Assembly: GCA_028351415.1 (NCBI GenBank)
Contig: JAOMJV010000002.1
Span: forward strand, 34,410 to 98,409
Origin: Candidatus Nitrosopumilus sp.
GTDB taxonomy: Archaea; Thermoproteota; Nitrososphaeria; Nitrososphaerales; Nitrosopumilaceae
Length of the DNA stretch: 64,000 nt
Reading direction: 5' to 3'
Positions 1-10,745 of this stretch are shown piece by piece. The position numbers and the translations under genes are program-made. Within the stretch, counting starts at the first letter, position 1. Each line of letters begins with the position of its first letter. The notes beneath the pieces were generated by a model. That model was given only the letters and a program-made list of their open reading frames with translations, was not told where the DNA came from and made no database searches.

Positions 1-755
1 AGACCTCTAACGTAAACACATTGTTCTGGAGCAATTGCCATTTCTGAAGAATTAATTTTTCTATCTGTAAGTTTTGCTCCTGAATCTCTTACTATTGCAA
101 ATGGTCTTGATTCTGCACCTTCTCCCATCTTATGATTTGCAATTGTTGCAAGATTATCTACAACTGCTTGAAATGTAACTTTCAATGGATTTCCGTCTAG
201 ATCTTTTTTGGATCTCATATCTAAAACTGGTTCTATTCCTGCACATGATATTGCAACACCTGACGTTCCAATTCTCGCTGGCATTAATCTACTATCCACT
301 AAAATTACTCCAACATGAATTAGTAATTTCAAGAAAACTTTTCTTCGAATTTGTTCTGCAATTAGGTACGGTTCTGTTGGATATAGTATTGCTTTACCTT
401 TTTTTGCATTTGATTTATCAATTCCTGCATTAGGTGCCATGATGTTATCTGCTGATGTTATGACAAACCCTCCTATTCCTCCAAAAATTTTATCTGATTC
501 TCTAATTATTATTTCGGCAATTCCTGGTTTTAGTTGATATTCATCTGCTATCTTCATACCATATTCTGATGCTTTGATTTTCTCTAAATCAACAATTCTT
601 CCTTGTGAGTTTGAGATGTATTTTGTTGAAATTACTATGACGTCTCCTTCTTGTAATTTTGTTTCATTTTTTATCAAAGTATTTTCTAATTCCTCAAAAA
701 TATTAAATTCATTTTCCATTCTTTCTGCTAGTAGTGGTATTACTGTTAATTGCAC
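1..755 (-). CDS. cofE: Coenzyme F420-0:L-glutamate ligase (partial, runs off left edge)
   Basis: Not in ORF track (truncated). Minus-strand reading from GTG at 755: VQLTVIPLLAERMENEFNIFEELE...FVITSADNIMAPNAGIDKSN..., CofE-like PNAGID motif. Confidence 0.8.
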   Translation of the reverse strand, partial: MQLTVIPLLAERMENEFNIFEELENTLIKNETKLQEGDVIVISTKYISNSQGRIVDLEKIKASEYGMKIADEYQLKPGIAEIIIRESDKIFGGIGGFVITSADNIMAPNAGIDKSNAKKGKAILYPTEPYLIAEQIRRKVFLKLLIHVGVILVDSRLMPARIGTSGVAISCAGIEPVLDMRSKKDLDGNPLKVTFQAVVDNLATIANHKMGEGAESRPFAIVRDSGAKLTDRKINSSEMAIAPEQCVYVRG

Positions 756-828
756 AATATTCTTTAGGTTCTATTTCTTTTTTATTGTTCTGAAAAGCTT
801 TTAATCCTAAGAACAAACTTTTTGAATT

Positions 829-2100
829 ATGAATATAGTTGAGAAGATCCTTGCACGTGGATCAGGCAAGTCCTCAGTAGCACCTGATGATGTGGTTTTT
901 GCTGATGTTGATAAAGTAATGATGCACGATGTATCTGGACCTGGTGTTCTTAAGGTTTTTGACAAATTAAAAAAACAAGGAATTTCTGTTGATAAATTAT
1001 GGGATCCTACCAAAGTTTGGGTAGCTGAAGATCACTTTGTACCTTCAGCTGATAAAATGTCTGCTGAAAATATTGTAAAGTTGTCTAATTTTACAAAACA
1101 ATATGGTATTGAAAAACACTTCAAATATGGAATGGGTCAATACGGTATCTGCCATACTATCTCACATGAAGAAGCAATGGTAATGCCTGGTGATGTTTAT
1201 GTTGGCGGTGATTCCCATACAAACACAACTGGTGCTCTAGGGGCATTTGCATGTGGTTTAGGTCATACTGATATTGCATATGTCTTGTTACATGGAAATA
1301 TTTGGTTTAAAGTTCCTGAGACTTATTATTTCAAATTAAATGGAAAATTACCTGATCATGTAATGGCTAAAGATGTAATTCTAAAAATTATTGGGGATAT
1401 TGGAAATGATGGTGGTGCATACAGAACAATGCAATTTGGTGGAAGTGGAATTGATGAAATGTCTGTTGAAAGTAGATTGACTTTATGTAATATGACTACC
1501 GAAGCCGGAGCTAAAAATGGAATTGTAGAGCCAGATCAAAAAGTGGTTGATTATCTTTCCAAAAGAGGTGCCACAAATTTTAATTTAGTTACTGGCGATT
1601 CTGATGCCGAATATTCTAAAATATTTGAATATGAAAGTTCAGAAATGGAACCTATGATTTCAAAACCTTTCTCACCTGATAACACATGTGTTGTAGGTGA
1701 AGCTCCATCAGTTGAATTAGACAAATCATACATTGGTTCTTGCACTGGTGCAAAATACGAAGATTTAGAAGCTGCAGCAAAAATACTCAAAGGACGAAAA
1801 GTAAAGATTAGAACTGAAGTTTTACCCGCTGCCATTTCAATTTATCAACGTGCTATGGAAAATGGATTGTTGAAAATTTTCTTAGATGCTGGTGTTACAG
1901 TTGGTCCGCCTACTTGTGGTGCCTGCTGCGGTGCACATATGGGTGTGTTGGCAAAAGATGAAATTTGTATCAGCACAACTAATAGAAATTTTCCGGGACG
2001 AATGGGTCATGTTGACTCCCAAACCTATCTTTCATCCCCAATGGTTGCGGCAGCTTCTGCAGTAACTGGAAAAATTACTGATCCGAGGGATTTGCTATGA
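829..2100 (+). CDS. leuC: 3-isopropylmalate/homoaconitate-type dehydratase large subunit (423 aa archaeal type)
   Basis: GGDSHTNTTGALGAFACGLGHTD, YIGSCTGAKYEDL, PPTCGACCG aconitase-family motifs. Confidence 0.88.
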   Translation: MNIVEKILARGSGKSSVAPDDVVFADVDKVMMHDVSGPGVLKVFDKLKKQGISVDKLWDPTKVWVAEDHFVPSADKMSAENIVKLSNFTKQYGIEKHFKYGMGQYGICHTISHEEAMVMPGDVYVGGDSHTNTTGALGAFACGLGHTDIAYVLLHGNIWFKVPETYYFKLNGKLPDHVMAKDVILKIIGDIGNDGGAYRTMQFGGSGIDEMSVESRLTLCNMTTEAGAKNGIVEPDQKVVDYLSKRGATNFNLVTGDSDAEYSKIFEYESSEMEPMISKPFSPDNTCVVGEAPSVELDKSYIGSCTGAKYEDLEAAAKILKGRKVKIRTEVLPAAISIYQRAMENGLLKIFLDAGVTVGPPTCGACCGAHMGVLAKDEICISTTNRNFPGRMGHVDSQTYLSSPMVAAASAVTGKITDPRDLL

Positions 2101-2588
2101 GAGGAAATATCATAAAATACCCTCGTGATAACATTGACACTGATGTAATTATTCCTGGTCAATATCTCAAAGTACATGATTATGCGGAACTTGCAACTCA
2201 TGCTATGGAGGGACTGGATCCTGATTTTCATTCTAAAGTAAAAGAAGGTGATTTTATTTTATCTGGAAAGAATTTTGGATGTGGTTCTAGTAGAGAACAT
2301 GCTCCGATCGCATTATCTCATTGTGGTGTAAAAGCCATTCTTGCTTTGTCTTTTGCAAGAATTTTTTATCGAAATTCTGTTGATGGTGCATTCTTGCTAC
2401 CTATTGAAATTGATCAAGATGCATATGATGGAATTTCTGAAGGTGATGAGATTAATATTGATGTTTCAAAAAATGAAATAAAAAATATTACAAAAAATCA
2501 AACATACAAAATGAAACCTTTTTCTGAAATTATTGGAAAAATAATCGCAGCCGGTGGATTATTCAAGTATAAGCCAGATCAGGATTGA
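2097..2588 (+). CDS. leuD: 3-isopropylmalate dehydratase small subunit (163 aa archaeal type)
   Basis: [32 protein letters not shown] overlap with upstream gene. Confidence 0.88.
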   Translation: MRGNIIKYPRDNIDTDVIIPGQYLKVHDYAELATHAMEGLDPDFHSKVKEGDFILSGKNFGCGSSREHAPIALSHCGVKAILALSFARIFYRNSVDGAFLLPIEIDQDAYDGISEGDEINIDVSKNEIKNITKNQTYKMKPFSEIIGKIIAAGGLFKYKPDQD

Positions 2589-2589
2589 A

Positions 2590-4005
2590 ATGGGAAAAAC
2601 ACTTTTTGAAAAAATTTGGGAATCTCATATTGTTGTTGAAAAACAAAATGAACCTGATTTAATTTACATCGATAGACATCTTGTACATGAAGTAACATCC
2701 CCTCAAGCATTTGACGGATTGCGTATGAATGATAGAAAAGTTAGACGTCCTGATTTGACCATTGCTACAATGGATCATAATGTTCCAACCACTGATCGTT
2801 CTTTACCTATGCTGGATCAAACTTCATCTATCCAAATTAAAACACTTGAAAATAATTGCAAAGATTTTGGAATCAAATTATTTGATATCAACAGCCCTAA
2901 TCAGGGAATTGTTCACGTGATTGGACCTCAATTAGGCATAACTTTACCTGGTTCTACCATTGTTTGTGGTGATAGTCACACCTCAACTCATGGAGCTTTT
3001 GGTGCACTAGCATTGGGAATTGGAACTAGTGAAGTTGAACATGTTTTGGCATCTCAAACGTTATGGTTAGAAAAACCAAAAACATTTGAAGTTAGAGTTG
3101 AAGGAAAACGAAAGAATACTCATGCCGTAACTGCAAAAGACATTATTCTTTCAATTATAAAAAATATTGGAACTGCTGGTGGAACTGGCACTGTTATTGA
3201 ATATCGTGGTGAGGGAATAAGTGATCTCTCTATGGATCAAAGAATGACAATTTGTAATATGTCCATTGAAGGAGGGGCACGTGCAGGATTAATTGCACCT
3301 GATGAAAAAACTTTTGATTATTTACGAAATAGAGAATACACTCCAAAAAATTATGAATCTCTTGTAAATTCTTGGAGAGATGATCTTAAAACCGACTCTG
3401 ATGCAACATTTGACAAACAATTTATTTTAGACATTAATGATATTGCTCCCCAAGTAAGTTGGGGAACTAACCCCGGAATGACTTGTGATGTGGATGAGCC
3501 TATTCCATCCCCTGATGAATTCTCCAACGGAGATCCTAATCAAAAGAAAGGTGCTGAAAAGGCACTTGAATACATGGATCTTAAACCTGGAACTATGATT
3601 GAAGATATTAAAATTGATAGAGTGTTTATTGGATCTTGTACTAATGCAAGATTAGAGGATCTTATTGAAGCATCTAAAATAATTCAAGGTCAAAAAGTTG
3701 ACTCAAATGTAAGTGCCATGGTAGTGCCTGGTTCACAGATGGTAAAAAAACAAGCTGAAGAAATGGGATTGGATAAAATTTTTATCGATGCTAATTTTGA
3801 ATGGAGGGAGGCTGGATGTAGTATGTGTCTGGGCATGAATCCTGATATTTTATCTCCTGGTGAAAGATGCGCTAGTACTTCAAATAGGAATTTTGAAGGT
3901 AGGCAAGGTAATGGAGGCCGAACTCATTTGGTTAGTCCCGTGATGGCCGCTGCTGCTGCAATTAATGGCCATTTTGTCGATGTTAGGAAATTGGATTTGA
4001 ATTAA
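2590..4005 (+). CDS. leuC: 3-isopropylmalate dehydratase large subunit (bacterial-type length)
   Basis: [17 protein letters not shown]...[20 protein letters not shown]; internal start at 2590 preferred over 2554. Confidence 0.9.
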   Translation: MGKTLFEKIWESHIVVEKQNEPDLIYIDRHLVHEVTSPQAFDGLRMNDRKVRRPDLTIATMDHNVPTTDRSLPMLDQTSSIQIKTLENNCKDFGIKLFDINSPNQGIVHVIGPQLGITLPGSTIVCGDSHTSTHGAFGALALGIGTSEVEHVLASQTLWLEKPKTFEVRVEGKRKNTHAVTAKDIILSIIKNIGTAGGTGTVIEYRGEGISDLSMDQRMTICNMSIEGGARAGLIAPDEKTFDYLRNREYTPKNYESLVNSWRDDLKTDSDATFDKQFILDINDIAPQVSWGTNPGMTCDVDEPIPSPDEFSNGDPNQKKGAEKALEYMDLKPGTMIEDIKIDRVFIGSCTNARLEDLIEASKIIQGQKVDSNVSAMVVPGSQMVKKQAEEMGLDKIFIDANFEWREAGCSMCLGMNPDILSPGERCASTSNRNFEGRQGNGGRTHLVSPVMAAAAAINGHFVDVRKLDLN

Positions 4006-4006
4006 A

Positions 4007-4591
4007 ATGAAACCATTTGAAAATGTAAAAAGTATTGTAACTCCACTTGATATGGTGAATGTTGACACTGATCAAATTATCCCAAAACAATTTTTAAAAT
4101 TAGTTCAAAAATCTGGATTTGGAAAATTCTTATTTTTTAATTGGAGATATGATGAAAATAAAAATATAAAATCTGATTTTATATTAAATGATTCAAAATG
4201 TGCTGGTTCAAAAATTCTAGTAGCCGGCGATAATTTTGGATGCGGTTCTAGTAGGGAGCATGCTGTATGGGCTTTAGATGATTATGGTTTTTCTGTAATT
4301 ATTTCTTCATCTTTTGCAGATATTTTCTTTAGTAACTGTTTCAAAAATGGAATATTGCCAATTTCATTGGACCCAAAAATAGTGGAAAAATTATTACAGG
4401 AAACTAATTCTGTTGAGGTTGATTTGGAAAATCAAATTATTAAAACTTCTTCTGAAGATATACCATTTCAAATTAACTCTCACAAGAAAAAAATTCTTCT
4501 AGAGGGATTGGATGATATTGCACAAACTTTTCAATTCGAAGATAAGATACGTGCATTTGAAGAAAAATCTATAATCCCATCTGTTTTATGA
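4007..4591 (+). CDS. leuD: 3-isopropylmalate dehydratase small subunit (bacterial-type)
   Basis: [31 protein letters not shown]. Confidence 0.9.
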   Translation: MKPFENVKSIVTPLDMVNVDTDQIIPKQFLKLVQKSGFGKFLFFNWRYDENKNIKSDFILNDSKCAGSKILVAGDNFGCGSSREHAVWALDDYGFSVIISSSFADIFFSNCFKNGILPISLDPKIVEKLLQETNSVEVDLENQIIKTSSEDIPFQINSHKKKILLEGLDDIAQTFQFEDKIRAFEEKSIIPSVL

Positions 4592-5288
4592 TTTTCGTTA
4601 CTAGTTTGTCGTTTCTCTCTAAAACCATTGGTGATTCTGCATCAATCCATTCTTTTTCTTCTATATCGTAAGCACTTACTTTATCCTCTTTTGATAATTG
4701 TTGTAGAATGTCATATGATAGATTGATCTGTTTTTCATTTTTCATTTTCTTTATTTTTGTAATGACGTCCTTTCCAAGAATATAGATCCCTAGACATTCT
4801 GATAATTGTAATTTCATTGTTGGTTTTTCTTTAAACTCTTTGATTATCCCATTCTCGACTATTGCAAAACCTGTTTCTTCTTTTCTTTTTGTTCTGGTGG
4901 CAATACATGCGGAACTATTTTTTTCTTTGAATATATTTCTCATTTTTTTTATATCTACTGCACATAGATTATCTACAAACCATAATAGAAATTCTGATTC
5001 ATCTTTGAGATCTTTCTCGATGTGAAGTAAATCCCCTCCCGTACCACTTTGCGAATCTTGAATAAATTTAATATTTTTTTGATTTCCATAGTAGTTTTTA
5101 ATTTGACCTCCTAGGCCCTCATAATCTGAAATTATGATTATTTCTTTTATGAAATTAAATGATTTTAGATATCTTACAACATAATCTACAATTGGTTTTC
5201 CGTTAATTGGAGTCATTGCTTTTGGAAAATATTCTGTATATGGTTTTCCTCTGGTGCCTTTACCACCTGCTAAAATTATAGCCTTCAC
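4569..5288 (-). CDS. Sugar-phosphate nucleotidyltransferase
   Basis: MKAIILAGGKGTRGKPYTEYFPKAMTPINGKPIVDY NTP-transferase signature. Confidence 0.85.
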   Translation of the reverse strand: MKAIILAGGKGTRGKPYTEYFPKAMTPINGKPIVDYVVRYLKSFNFIKEIIIISDYEGLGGQIKNYYGNQKNIKFIQDSQSGTGGDLLHIEKDLKDESEFLLWFVDNLCAVDIKKMRNIFKEKNSSACIATRTKRKEETGFAIVENGIIKEFKEKPTMKLQLSECLGIYILGKDVITKIKKMKNEKQINLSYDILQQLSKEDKVSAYDIEEKEWIDAESPMVLERNDKLVTKIIKQMGL

Positions 5289-5291
5289 AGT

Positions 5292-5741
5292 CTAACGGTA
5301 TGATTTCTGCTTTCTTCTTCTTGCACCAGGTCCGCCAAATTTCTTTGGTTCTTTTTGTCTGGCATCTCCACTTACTAGGTATTTATCAAAATCATCGATT
5401 CGTTTTCTTAAGTCCTCTCTAGTTGATTTTGGAAATGGATGGTCTTTTGGTTCTTTTTTAGATTTTGTCCAACCTATGAGTGCTCTAGTAATTCCAGTTG
5501 CAATTGCACTGGCTTGACCCATAAAGCCCCCGCCTGTTACTCTGACTGAGATATCTATTTTCTCTCTTAGATCCCCTGTAATTTCGAGTGGTGCTAAAAT
5601 AACTTCACGAGCAGTTTCTTGTGGGATCATTTCAACTGGAACATTGTTAATTCTAACTTTGCCGACACCTTTTGTAATGTACACATGTGCACTAGCTGTT
5701 TTTCTAGTTGCAAAATAAATTTCAGTTTTTGGAGTTGTCAT
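5292..5741 (-). CDS. rps9: 30S ribosomal protein S9 (uS9)
   Basis: RKTASAHVYITKGVGKVRINN...GGPGARRRKQKSYR. Confidence 0.95.
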   Translation of the reverse strand: MTTPKTEIYFATRKTASAHVYITKGVGKVRINNVPVEMIPQETAREVILAPLEITGDLREKIDISVRVTGGGFMGQASAIATGITRALIGWTKSKKEPKDHPFPKSTREDLRKRIDDFDKYLVSGDARQKEPKKFGGPGARRRKQKSYR

Positions 5742-6247
5742 TCAGTCCACCCTATTACTCTACATATCTCTGCTAATGGTGTATAATTAGATGCTGCTCT
5801 TGTGATTAGTGCTTTTTCAAATTGAATTTTTTCAATTGGTTTTGTGTCGTTTGGTGCTCCGATATATGTTCGAAGTCTTGCAAATGCTAGTTTACCTGAT
5901 GGTTTTCTATCAAATGGTAACATTTGCCGAATCATTTTTGCCATCATTGTATCTGGTCTTCTATAGTGGACTGGTCCGTGCTTATAGTTGATGATACTGT
6001 TAATCTCTAAAAATTCTCTATACTCTCTAATTTGTGTCTCTCTTTTTCCACTCATCATAATTTTTTCACAATTAACAACTGTAACTCTTTGTCCTTGCAA
6101 TAGTAATTTTGCAACATTTGATGCCAATCTACCTGCAATGTGATTTGTTGCATCGACAACAACTGGTCTATCTACTCTGATAACAATTTCTTGCTTAGAA
6201 GTATTTGAATTTCTTCCAGCAGGTTTGTTAATTCTTCCATTAGCCAA
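5738..6247 (-). CDS. rpl13: 50S ribosomal protein L13 (uL13)
   Basis: VVVDATNHIAGRLASNVAKLLLQGQRVTVVNCEK. Confidence 0.95.
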   Translation of the reverse strand: MANGRINKPAGRNSNTSKQEIVIRVDRPVVVDATNHIAGRLASNVAKLLLQGQRVTVVNCEKIMMSGKRETQIREYREFLEINSIINYKHGPVHYRRPDTMMAKMIRQMLPFDRKPSGKLAFARLRTYIGAPNDTKPIEKIQFEKALITRAASNYTPLAEICRVIGWTE

Positions 6248-6587
6248 GTAGTACGACTCCTTTACCTGTAGGGTTTTGTTTGATTAAATCTAAATATGAA
6301 ATTATTTTTCCACCATTTTCTAATACTTTAGCTGCTGCGGAGTTTGAAATTGAAAATGAACATAATGTAATTTTATGTGATATGGCTCCTGTTCCTAGAA
6401 CTTTGCCTGGAAATACAACTGTATCATTCTCTTTAGTTAGTTGACTGATTCTATTTACATTGATGTCTCTTCTTGCTATTGATGGTTTTAATGCATATTC
6501 TGCTAATTTACGCCAAATTGGGGCATCGTTTGTAACTGATGCTTTTCTAAGATCGCTTGCCATTCTAATAACAACTTGATTTGTCAT
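6240..6587 (-). CDS. rpl18e: 50S ribosomal protein L18e
   Basis: VNRISQLTKENDTVVFPGKVLGTGAISHKITLCSFSIS; operon context. Confidence 0.93.
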   Translation of the reverse strand: MTNQVVIRMASDLRKASVTNDAPIWRKLAEYALKPSIARRDINVNRISQLTKENDTVVFPGKVLGTGAISHKITLCSFSISNSAAAKVLENGGKIISYLDLIKQNPTGKGVVLLG

Positions 6588-6631
6588 GTGAATAATACGC
6601 CTTAAAACCCAAATATAATGTCTATGTTCTA

Positions 6632-7270
6632 CTATTCTTCAATTTTGTTGATCATGTCTTTGAATTCAACAATTTTGTTAGATACTTCTTCTACGCCTGC
6701 AAGGATAATTTGTTCTGGAGTTAATGCTCCTGTGGACTCTACTGTTAGAATTTTCTCATTTTCTTTATCTGAATCTATGAGTGTTGATATATTTGCTGAG
6801 TTCCATTTTGCATGTTCTGTTCCTCTTCCCAATCTTGCATAACATTCAATTTTAATTTCTTGACCTGGAGCTAATTGTATAATTGGAATTTTATCTGCAG
6901 ATGGTTTTACTGTATCGTCTTCAGATGATAATTCACCAGATAATACAGTTCTAGTTTCTTCTGATACTCCTGAGTCTAAAACTAGTAAAACTTTACAGTT
7001 TGAACAACCTGATTCGGTTTTACAGTCACACTTTGATGGTTCATTAAATCTTTTCAAATCTGTTTTTAATGGAATTAACCCTAATCTGTGTGCTAAACCT
7101 TCATCTGGTAATACTGATGTGTTTGAAATAATGTCTACTGTATCTACTGCAAAAACTGGAACACCGTTTAAGCATACACGTCTAAGTGCATTTGCATATT
7201 GTAATGGAACCCCTTTCAGCTTTATAGATATTTTTTCAGAATCTTTTGTAATTACGTCTAATGATGACAA
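6632..7270 (-). CDS. rpoD: DNA-directed RNA polymerase subunit D
   Basis: LKGVPLQYANALRRVCLNGVPVFAVDTV...NTSVLPDEGLAHRLGLIPL. Confidence 0.95.
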   Translation of the reverse strand: MSSLDVITKDSEKISIKLKGVPLQYANALRRVCLNGVPVFAVDTVDIISNTSVLPDEGLAHRLGLIPLKTDLKRFNEPSKCDCKTESGCSNCKVLLVLDSGVSEETRTVLSGELSSEDDTVKPSADKIPIIQLAPGQEIKIECYARLGRGTEHAKWNSANISTLIDSDKENEKILTVESTGALTPEQIILAGVEEVSNKIVEFKDMINKIEE

Positions 7271-7357
7271 ATCTTGTTAAAAATTAGCAAAGTGCACATA
7301 AAAATCTAGCTAGTTTTACGTATAGATAAATAGTAAATTAAAATATATAATTTAGAA

Positions 7358-8044
7358 ATGGCTGATACTACTTTAGTTAGATATTCTTTTGAAGGTGAAA
7401 AATTTGAGATTTTAGTAAAACCTGATCCTGCTTTGGAGTATAAGCTAGGTAAGAAAAAAGATCTTTCATCAGTTTTGATATCTGATGAAATTTACACTGA
7501 TTATGGAAAAGGCACTAAGCCATCTACTGAAAAATTACTTGCAGCTTTTAAAACTGAAGATAAAACTGAAATTGCTCAAATAATGTTTGAGAAAGGCGAT
7601 CTAAATCTTACAACCGATCAAAGAAGAAAAATGGTTGATCAAAAAAGAAAACAAATTGTTGAATTTATTGCTAAAACATATGTTGATCCTAGAACTCATT
7701 TGCCCCATCCTCCATTACGAATTGAATTAGCCCTGAAAGATGGTCGTGTCACAATCGATCCTCAGAAAGGTGTAGAAGAACAAGTATCTGAAATTGTGGA
7801 TAAACTACGTTCGATTATTGCTTTAAAATCTGAAAATCTACAATTGGAAATTATAATACCTGCACAATATGCTTCACAATCTTATTCTGTTTTGAAATCT
7901 GTTGGCTCTCTAAAAAAAGAAGAATGGCAAAATAATGGTTCATTAAAAGCAATACTTGAAATACCGGCAGCAGCCAGACCAAACGTGATTGATAAATTGG
8001 GTTCTATTACAAAGGGTTCTGCATCTGTTGAGGTAATGAAATAA
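7358..8044 (+). CDS. Ribosome maturation factor SBDS homolog
   Basis: VRYSFEGEKFEILVKPDPALEYKLGK...FIAKTYVDPRTHLPHPPLRIELAL. Confidence 0.93.
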   Translation: MADTTLVRYSFEGEKFEILVKPDPALEYKLGKKKDLSSVLISDEIYTDYGKGTKPSTEKLLAAFKTEDKTEIAQIMFEKGDLNLTTDQRRKMVDQKRKQIVEFIAKTYVDPRTHLPHPPLRIELALKDGRVTIDPQKGVEEQVSEIVDKLRSIIALKSENLQLEIIIPAQYASQSYSVLKSVGSLKKEEWQNNGSLKAILEIPAAARPNVIDKLGSITKGSASVEVMK

Positions 8045-8724
8045 TGGCAGATAGGAGAAAATATGTTATTCCTGGTGATGTTGTTACTAGTGGACCTTTC
8101 AGACCTGAACAAAATGTTATACTTGAAGGAAACGATATAATTTCTACAGTTGTTGGTATTTCTGAAATTTATGATGATTCTGTTAAAGTCATTCCTTTAA
8201 CTGGAAAATATCTTCCAAAAATTGATGATCTTGTTATTGGTAAAGTAGTTTCTCATACTTCATTGTCTTGGGAATTAGATATCAATTCATGTTATATTGG
8301 ATTTTTACCTGCAATGGATGTCTTTGGACGTGATTTCTCTACACATTCTGATGAACTTTCAAGTAAACTCAAAACGGGAGATCTTGTAGCTGCTAGAATT
8401 GCTAATTTTGACAGAACAAGAGATCCTCTCATAACCATCTCTGATAGGGACTTGGGTAAAATTGATGATGGTGTATTGGTAAAAATTTCAACAAGTAAAG
8501 TTCCACGATTAATTGGAAAGAAGGGTAGCATGATCCAGATGATTGAAAATGGTACAAACGCAGCAGTAACAATTGGTCAAAATGGCTGGGTTGTAGTTGC
8601 ATGTGAATCCGCTGAAGGCTTATCCAAAGCTAAAAAAGCAATTGAGATGGTTAATGAAAAAGCACATATTGCTAACCTTACTGATTTAATTCAAGATATG
8701 TTAAATGAAAAGGACGAATCATAA
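8044..8724 (+). CDS. rrp4: Exosome complex RNA-binding protein Rrp4
   Basis: S1/KH protein: YVIPGDVVTSGPFRPEQNV..., VPRLIGKKGSMIQMIE. Confidence 0.93.
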   Translation: MADRRKYVIPGDVVTSGPFRPEQNVILEGNDIISTVVGISEIYDDSVKVIPLTGKYLPKIDDLVIGKVVSHTSLSWELDINSCYIGFLPAMDVFGRDFSTHSDELSSKLKTGDLVAARIANFDRTRDPLITISDRDLGKIDDGVLVKISTSKVPRLIGKKGSMIQMIENGTNAAVTIGQNGWVVVACESAEGLSKAKKAIEMVNEKAHIANLTDLIQDMLNEKDES

Positions 8725-9458
8725 TGGGTGGAAGAGATGCAACCATGGTCCTATTGGACGAGAACGGCATTCGCTGTGACGGACGTAAAATAGATGAACC
8801 CCGAAAAATTGTGATTAAAGCAGGCGGATTAAAAAACGCTGACGGTTCTGCATATATTGAATTTGGCGATAACAAAATCTTAGTTGGTGTCTTTGGACCA
8901 AGAGATGTTCACCCAAAACACATGTCAAATACTGATACTGGAATTTTAAGAGTTAGATATCACATGGAACCATTTTCTGTTGGTGAAAGAAAAAGACCGG
9001 CACCTTCAAGAAGAGAAATTGAAATTTCCAAAGTAATCAAAGAAGCACTAGAACCTGCAGTAATGTTGGAGAAATTCCCAAGAACTGCAGTTGATGTATT
9101 TATTGAAGTTTTACAAGCTGACGGTGGAACTAGATGTGCTGCCCTTACTGCAGCATCTGTTGCATTAGCTGATGCTGGTATTCCAATGAGGGATATGGTT
9201 GCAGCAATTGCTTCAGGTAAAGTCGCAGATACTATTGTTCTTGATGTTAACAATGAAGAAGACCAAGCAGGTCAAGCCGACATGCCTATTGGATATATGC
9301 CAAGTCTTAAGAAAATTACATTATTACAATTAGATGGTGTTTTAACTCCTGAAGAATACAAAAAATGTGTAGATGTTGGAGTCAAAGGATGCGAAGTTGT
9401 TTACGAACTTCAAAAGAAAGCGCTACATGACAAATATTTTGGAAATAGGAGCAATTAG
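8724..9458 (+). CDS. rrp41: Exosome complex exonuclease Rrp41
   Basis: RCDGRKIDEPRKIVIKAG...VLQADGGTRCAALTAASVALADAGIPM RNase PH motifs. Confidence 0.95.
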   Translation: MGGRDATMVLLDENGIRCDGRKIDEPRKIVIKAGGLKNADGSAYIEFGDNKILVGVFGPRDVHPKHMSNTDTGILRVRYHMEPFSVGERKRPAPSRREIEISKVIKEALEPAVMLEKFPRTAVDVFIEVLQADGGTRCAALTAASVALADAGIPMRDMVAAIASGKVADTIVLDVNNEEDQAGQADMPIGYMPSLKKITLLQLDGVLTPEEYKKCVDVGVKGCEVVYELQKKALHDKYFGNRSN

Positions 9459-9460
9459 AT

Positions 9461-10279
9461 ATGGCTACTGTTTCTGTTATTGATGAATTAAAGAAAGCAC
9501 AAATTCTTGAATTATTAGAACAAGGAAAACGAGTTGACGGAAGAGCATTAGATGAGCCAAGAGAAATCAAAATTGAAATTAACGCAATTCCTAAAGCAAA
9601 CGGTTCTGCAAGAGTTTACCTTGGTGATACCGACGTTTTATGCGGAGTAAAAATCCAACCGGACAGACCTTTCCCAGATGTGGGTGACAAAGGCATGTTT
9701 ATGTGCACTGCTGAACTATTGCCACTTTCACATCCTACTGTTGAAACTGGACCACCACGAGATGATGTAATTGAATTGGCAAGAGTTGTTGATAGAGGAA
9801 TTAGGGAAAGTCATATGGTTGATGTTTCTCAGTTAGTAATTGAAAAAGACAAATCTGTAGTTGGTGTATTTGCTGATGTTGTGGCAATTGACTATGATGG
9901 AAATTACTTTGATGCATGCTCTTATGCTGCAACTGCTGCTTTGCTTACATCAAAAACTCCAACATGGGAGATGGTTGATGACCAACCTACAGTTGTTGAA
10001 GGTGGAGAAAAACAACTACCTACAAGCACAATTCCTGTATCTGTAACAATGGGAAAAATTGGAAATCATATCGTAGTTGATCCTAACGGCGATGAATGGG
10101 CTAGTATGGATTGTAGAGTTACAATAACTACTGATTCTGATGGACATATTGTTGCATTACAAAAAGGTGGTAGTGATGGATTTACTCAAGATGAAATTAA
10201 CCAATGTGGTGATTTATCTATTAAAGTTGGTGCAAAGATTAGAGAACAATTAAAATCAGCCCAACAGGAGAGTCAATAA
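9461..10279 (+). CDS. rrp42: Exosome complex protein Rrp42
   Basis: GKRVDGRALDEPREIKIE...; second RNase PH paralog after rrp41. Confidence 0.95.
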   Translation: MATVSVIDELKKAQILELLEQGKRVDGRALDEPREIKIEINAIPKANGSARVYLGDTDVLCGVKIQPDRPFPDVGDKGMFMCTAELLPLSHPTVETGPPRDDVIELARVVDRGIRESHMVDVSQLVIEKDKSVVGVFADVVAIDYDGNYFDACSYAATAALLTSKTPTWEMVDDQPTVVEGGEKQLPTSTIPVSVTMGKIGNHIVVDPNGDEWASMDCRVTITTDSDGHIVALQKGGSDGFTQDEINQCGDLSIKVGAKIREQLKSAQQESQ

Positions 10280-10280
10280 A

Positions 10281-10493
10281 ATGGCTAAAGCAAAGAAATC
10301 TCTAAAGGGTCTAGGTGCTCGTTATGGAATTAAACTTAGAAAACAATACACAAAAGTTCACTTTACATTAAAACAAAAAAGAAATTGTCCTGAATGTGGT
10401 TCTCAGACATTTGGCAGAGATGCTGTAGGAATTTGGTCCTGTAAAAAATGTAATTATAAAGTAGCTGGAACTGCATATGACATTAAACTATAG
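10281..10493 (+). CDS. rpl37ae: 50S ribosomal protein L37Ae (eL43)
   Basis: RYGIKLRKQ...CPECGSQTFGRDAVGIWSCKKCNYKVAG zinc ribbon. Confidence 0.93.
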   Translation: MAKAKKSLKGLGARYGIKLRKQYTKVHFTLKQKRNCPECGSQTFGRDAVGIWSCKKCNYKVAGTAYDIKL

Positions 10494-10722
10494 TGCAAAA
10501 ATCACCGTAGATGCTAAAGACAAAACAACTGCAATTTATGATTCTGTAAATGCTGACAATGAGTTTTATCCAGAAAATCCAGTTAAAACTAAAATAAAAC
10601 TAAATCAGAAATTAGTGATTTCTGTTGAAACTGATCAAATTACACATCTTAGAGCAAATTTGAATTCTAGTCTTCGACTCATTCAAGCCAGTTATGATTC
10701 CATTCAATCGGTAAAGATATAA
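10477..10722 (+). CDS. KEOPS subunit Pcc1-like
   Basis: 81 aa; LVISVETDQITHLRANLNSSLRLIQASYDSIQSV; exosome/prefoldin operon position. Confidence 0.8.
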   Translation: MTLNYSAKITVDAKDKTTAIYDSVNADNEFYPENPVKTKIKLNQKLVISVETDQITHLRANLNSSLRLIQASYDSIQSVKI

Positions 10723-10745
10723 TCTGATTAAATTTGTAAATAGAC

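Noticed and set aside
807-1013. Minus-strand ORF inside the leuC-type gene
   Set aside because: Fully antisense to a strongly supported aconitase-family gene; no family resemblance.
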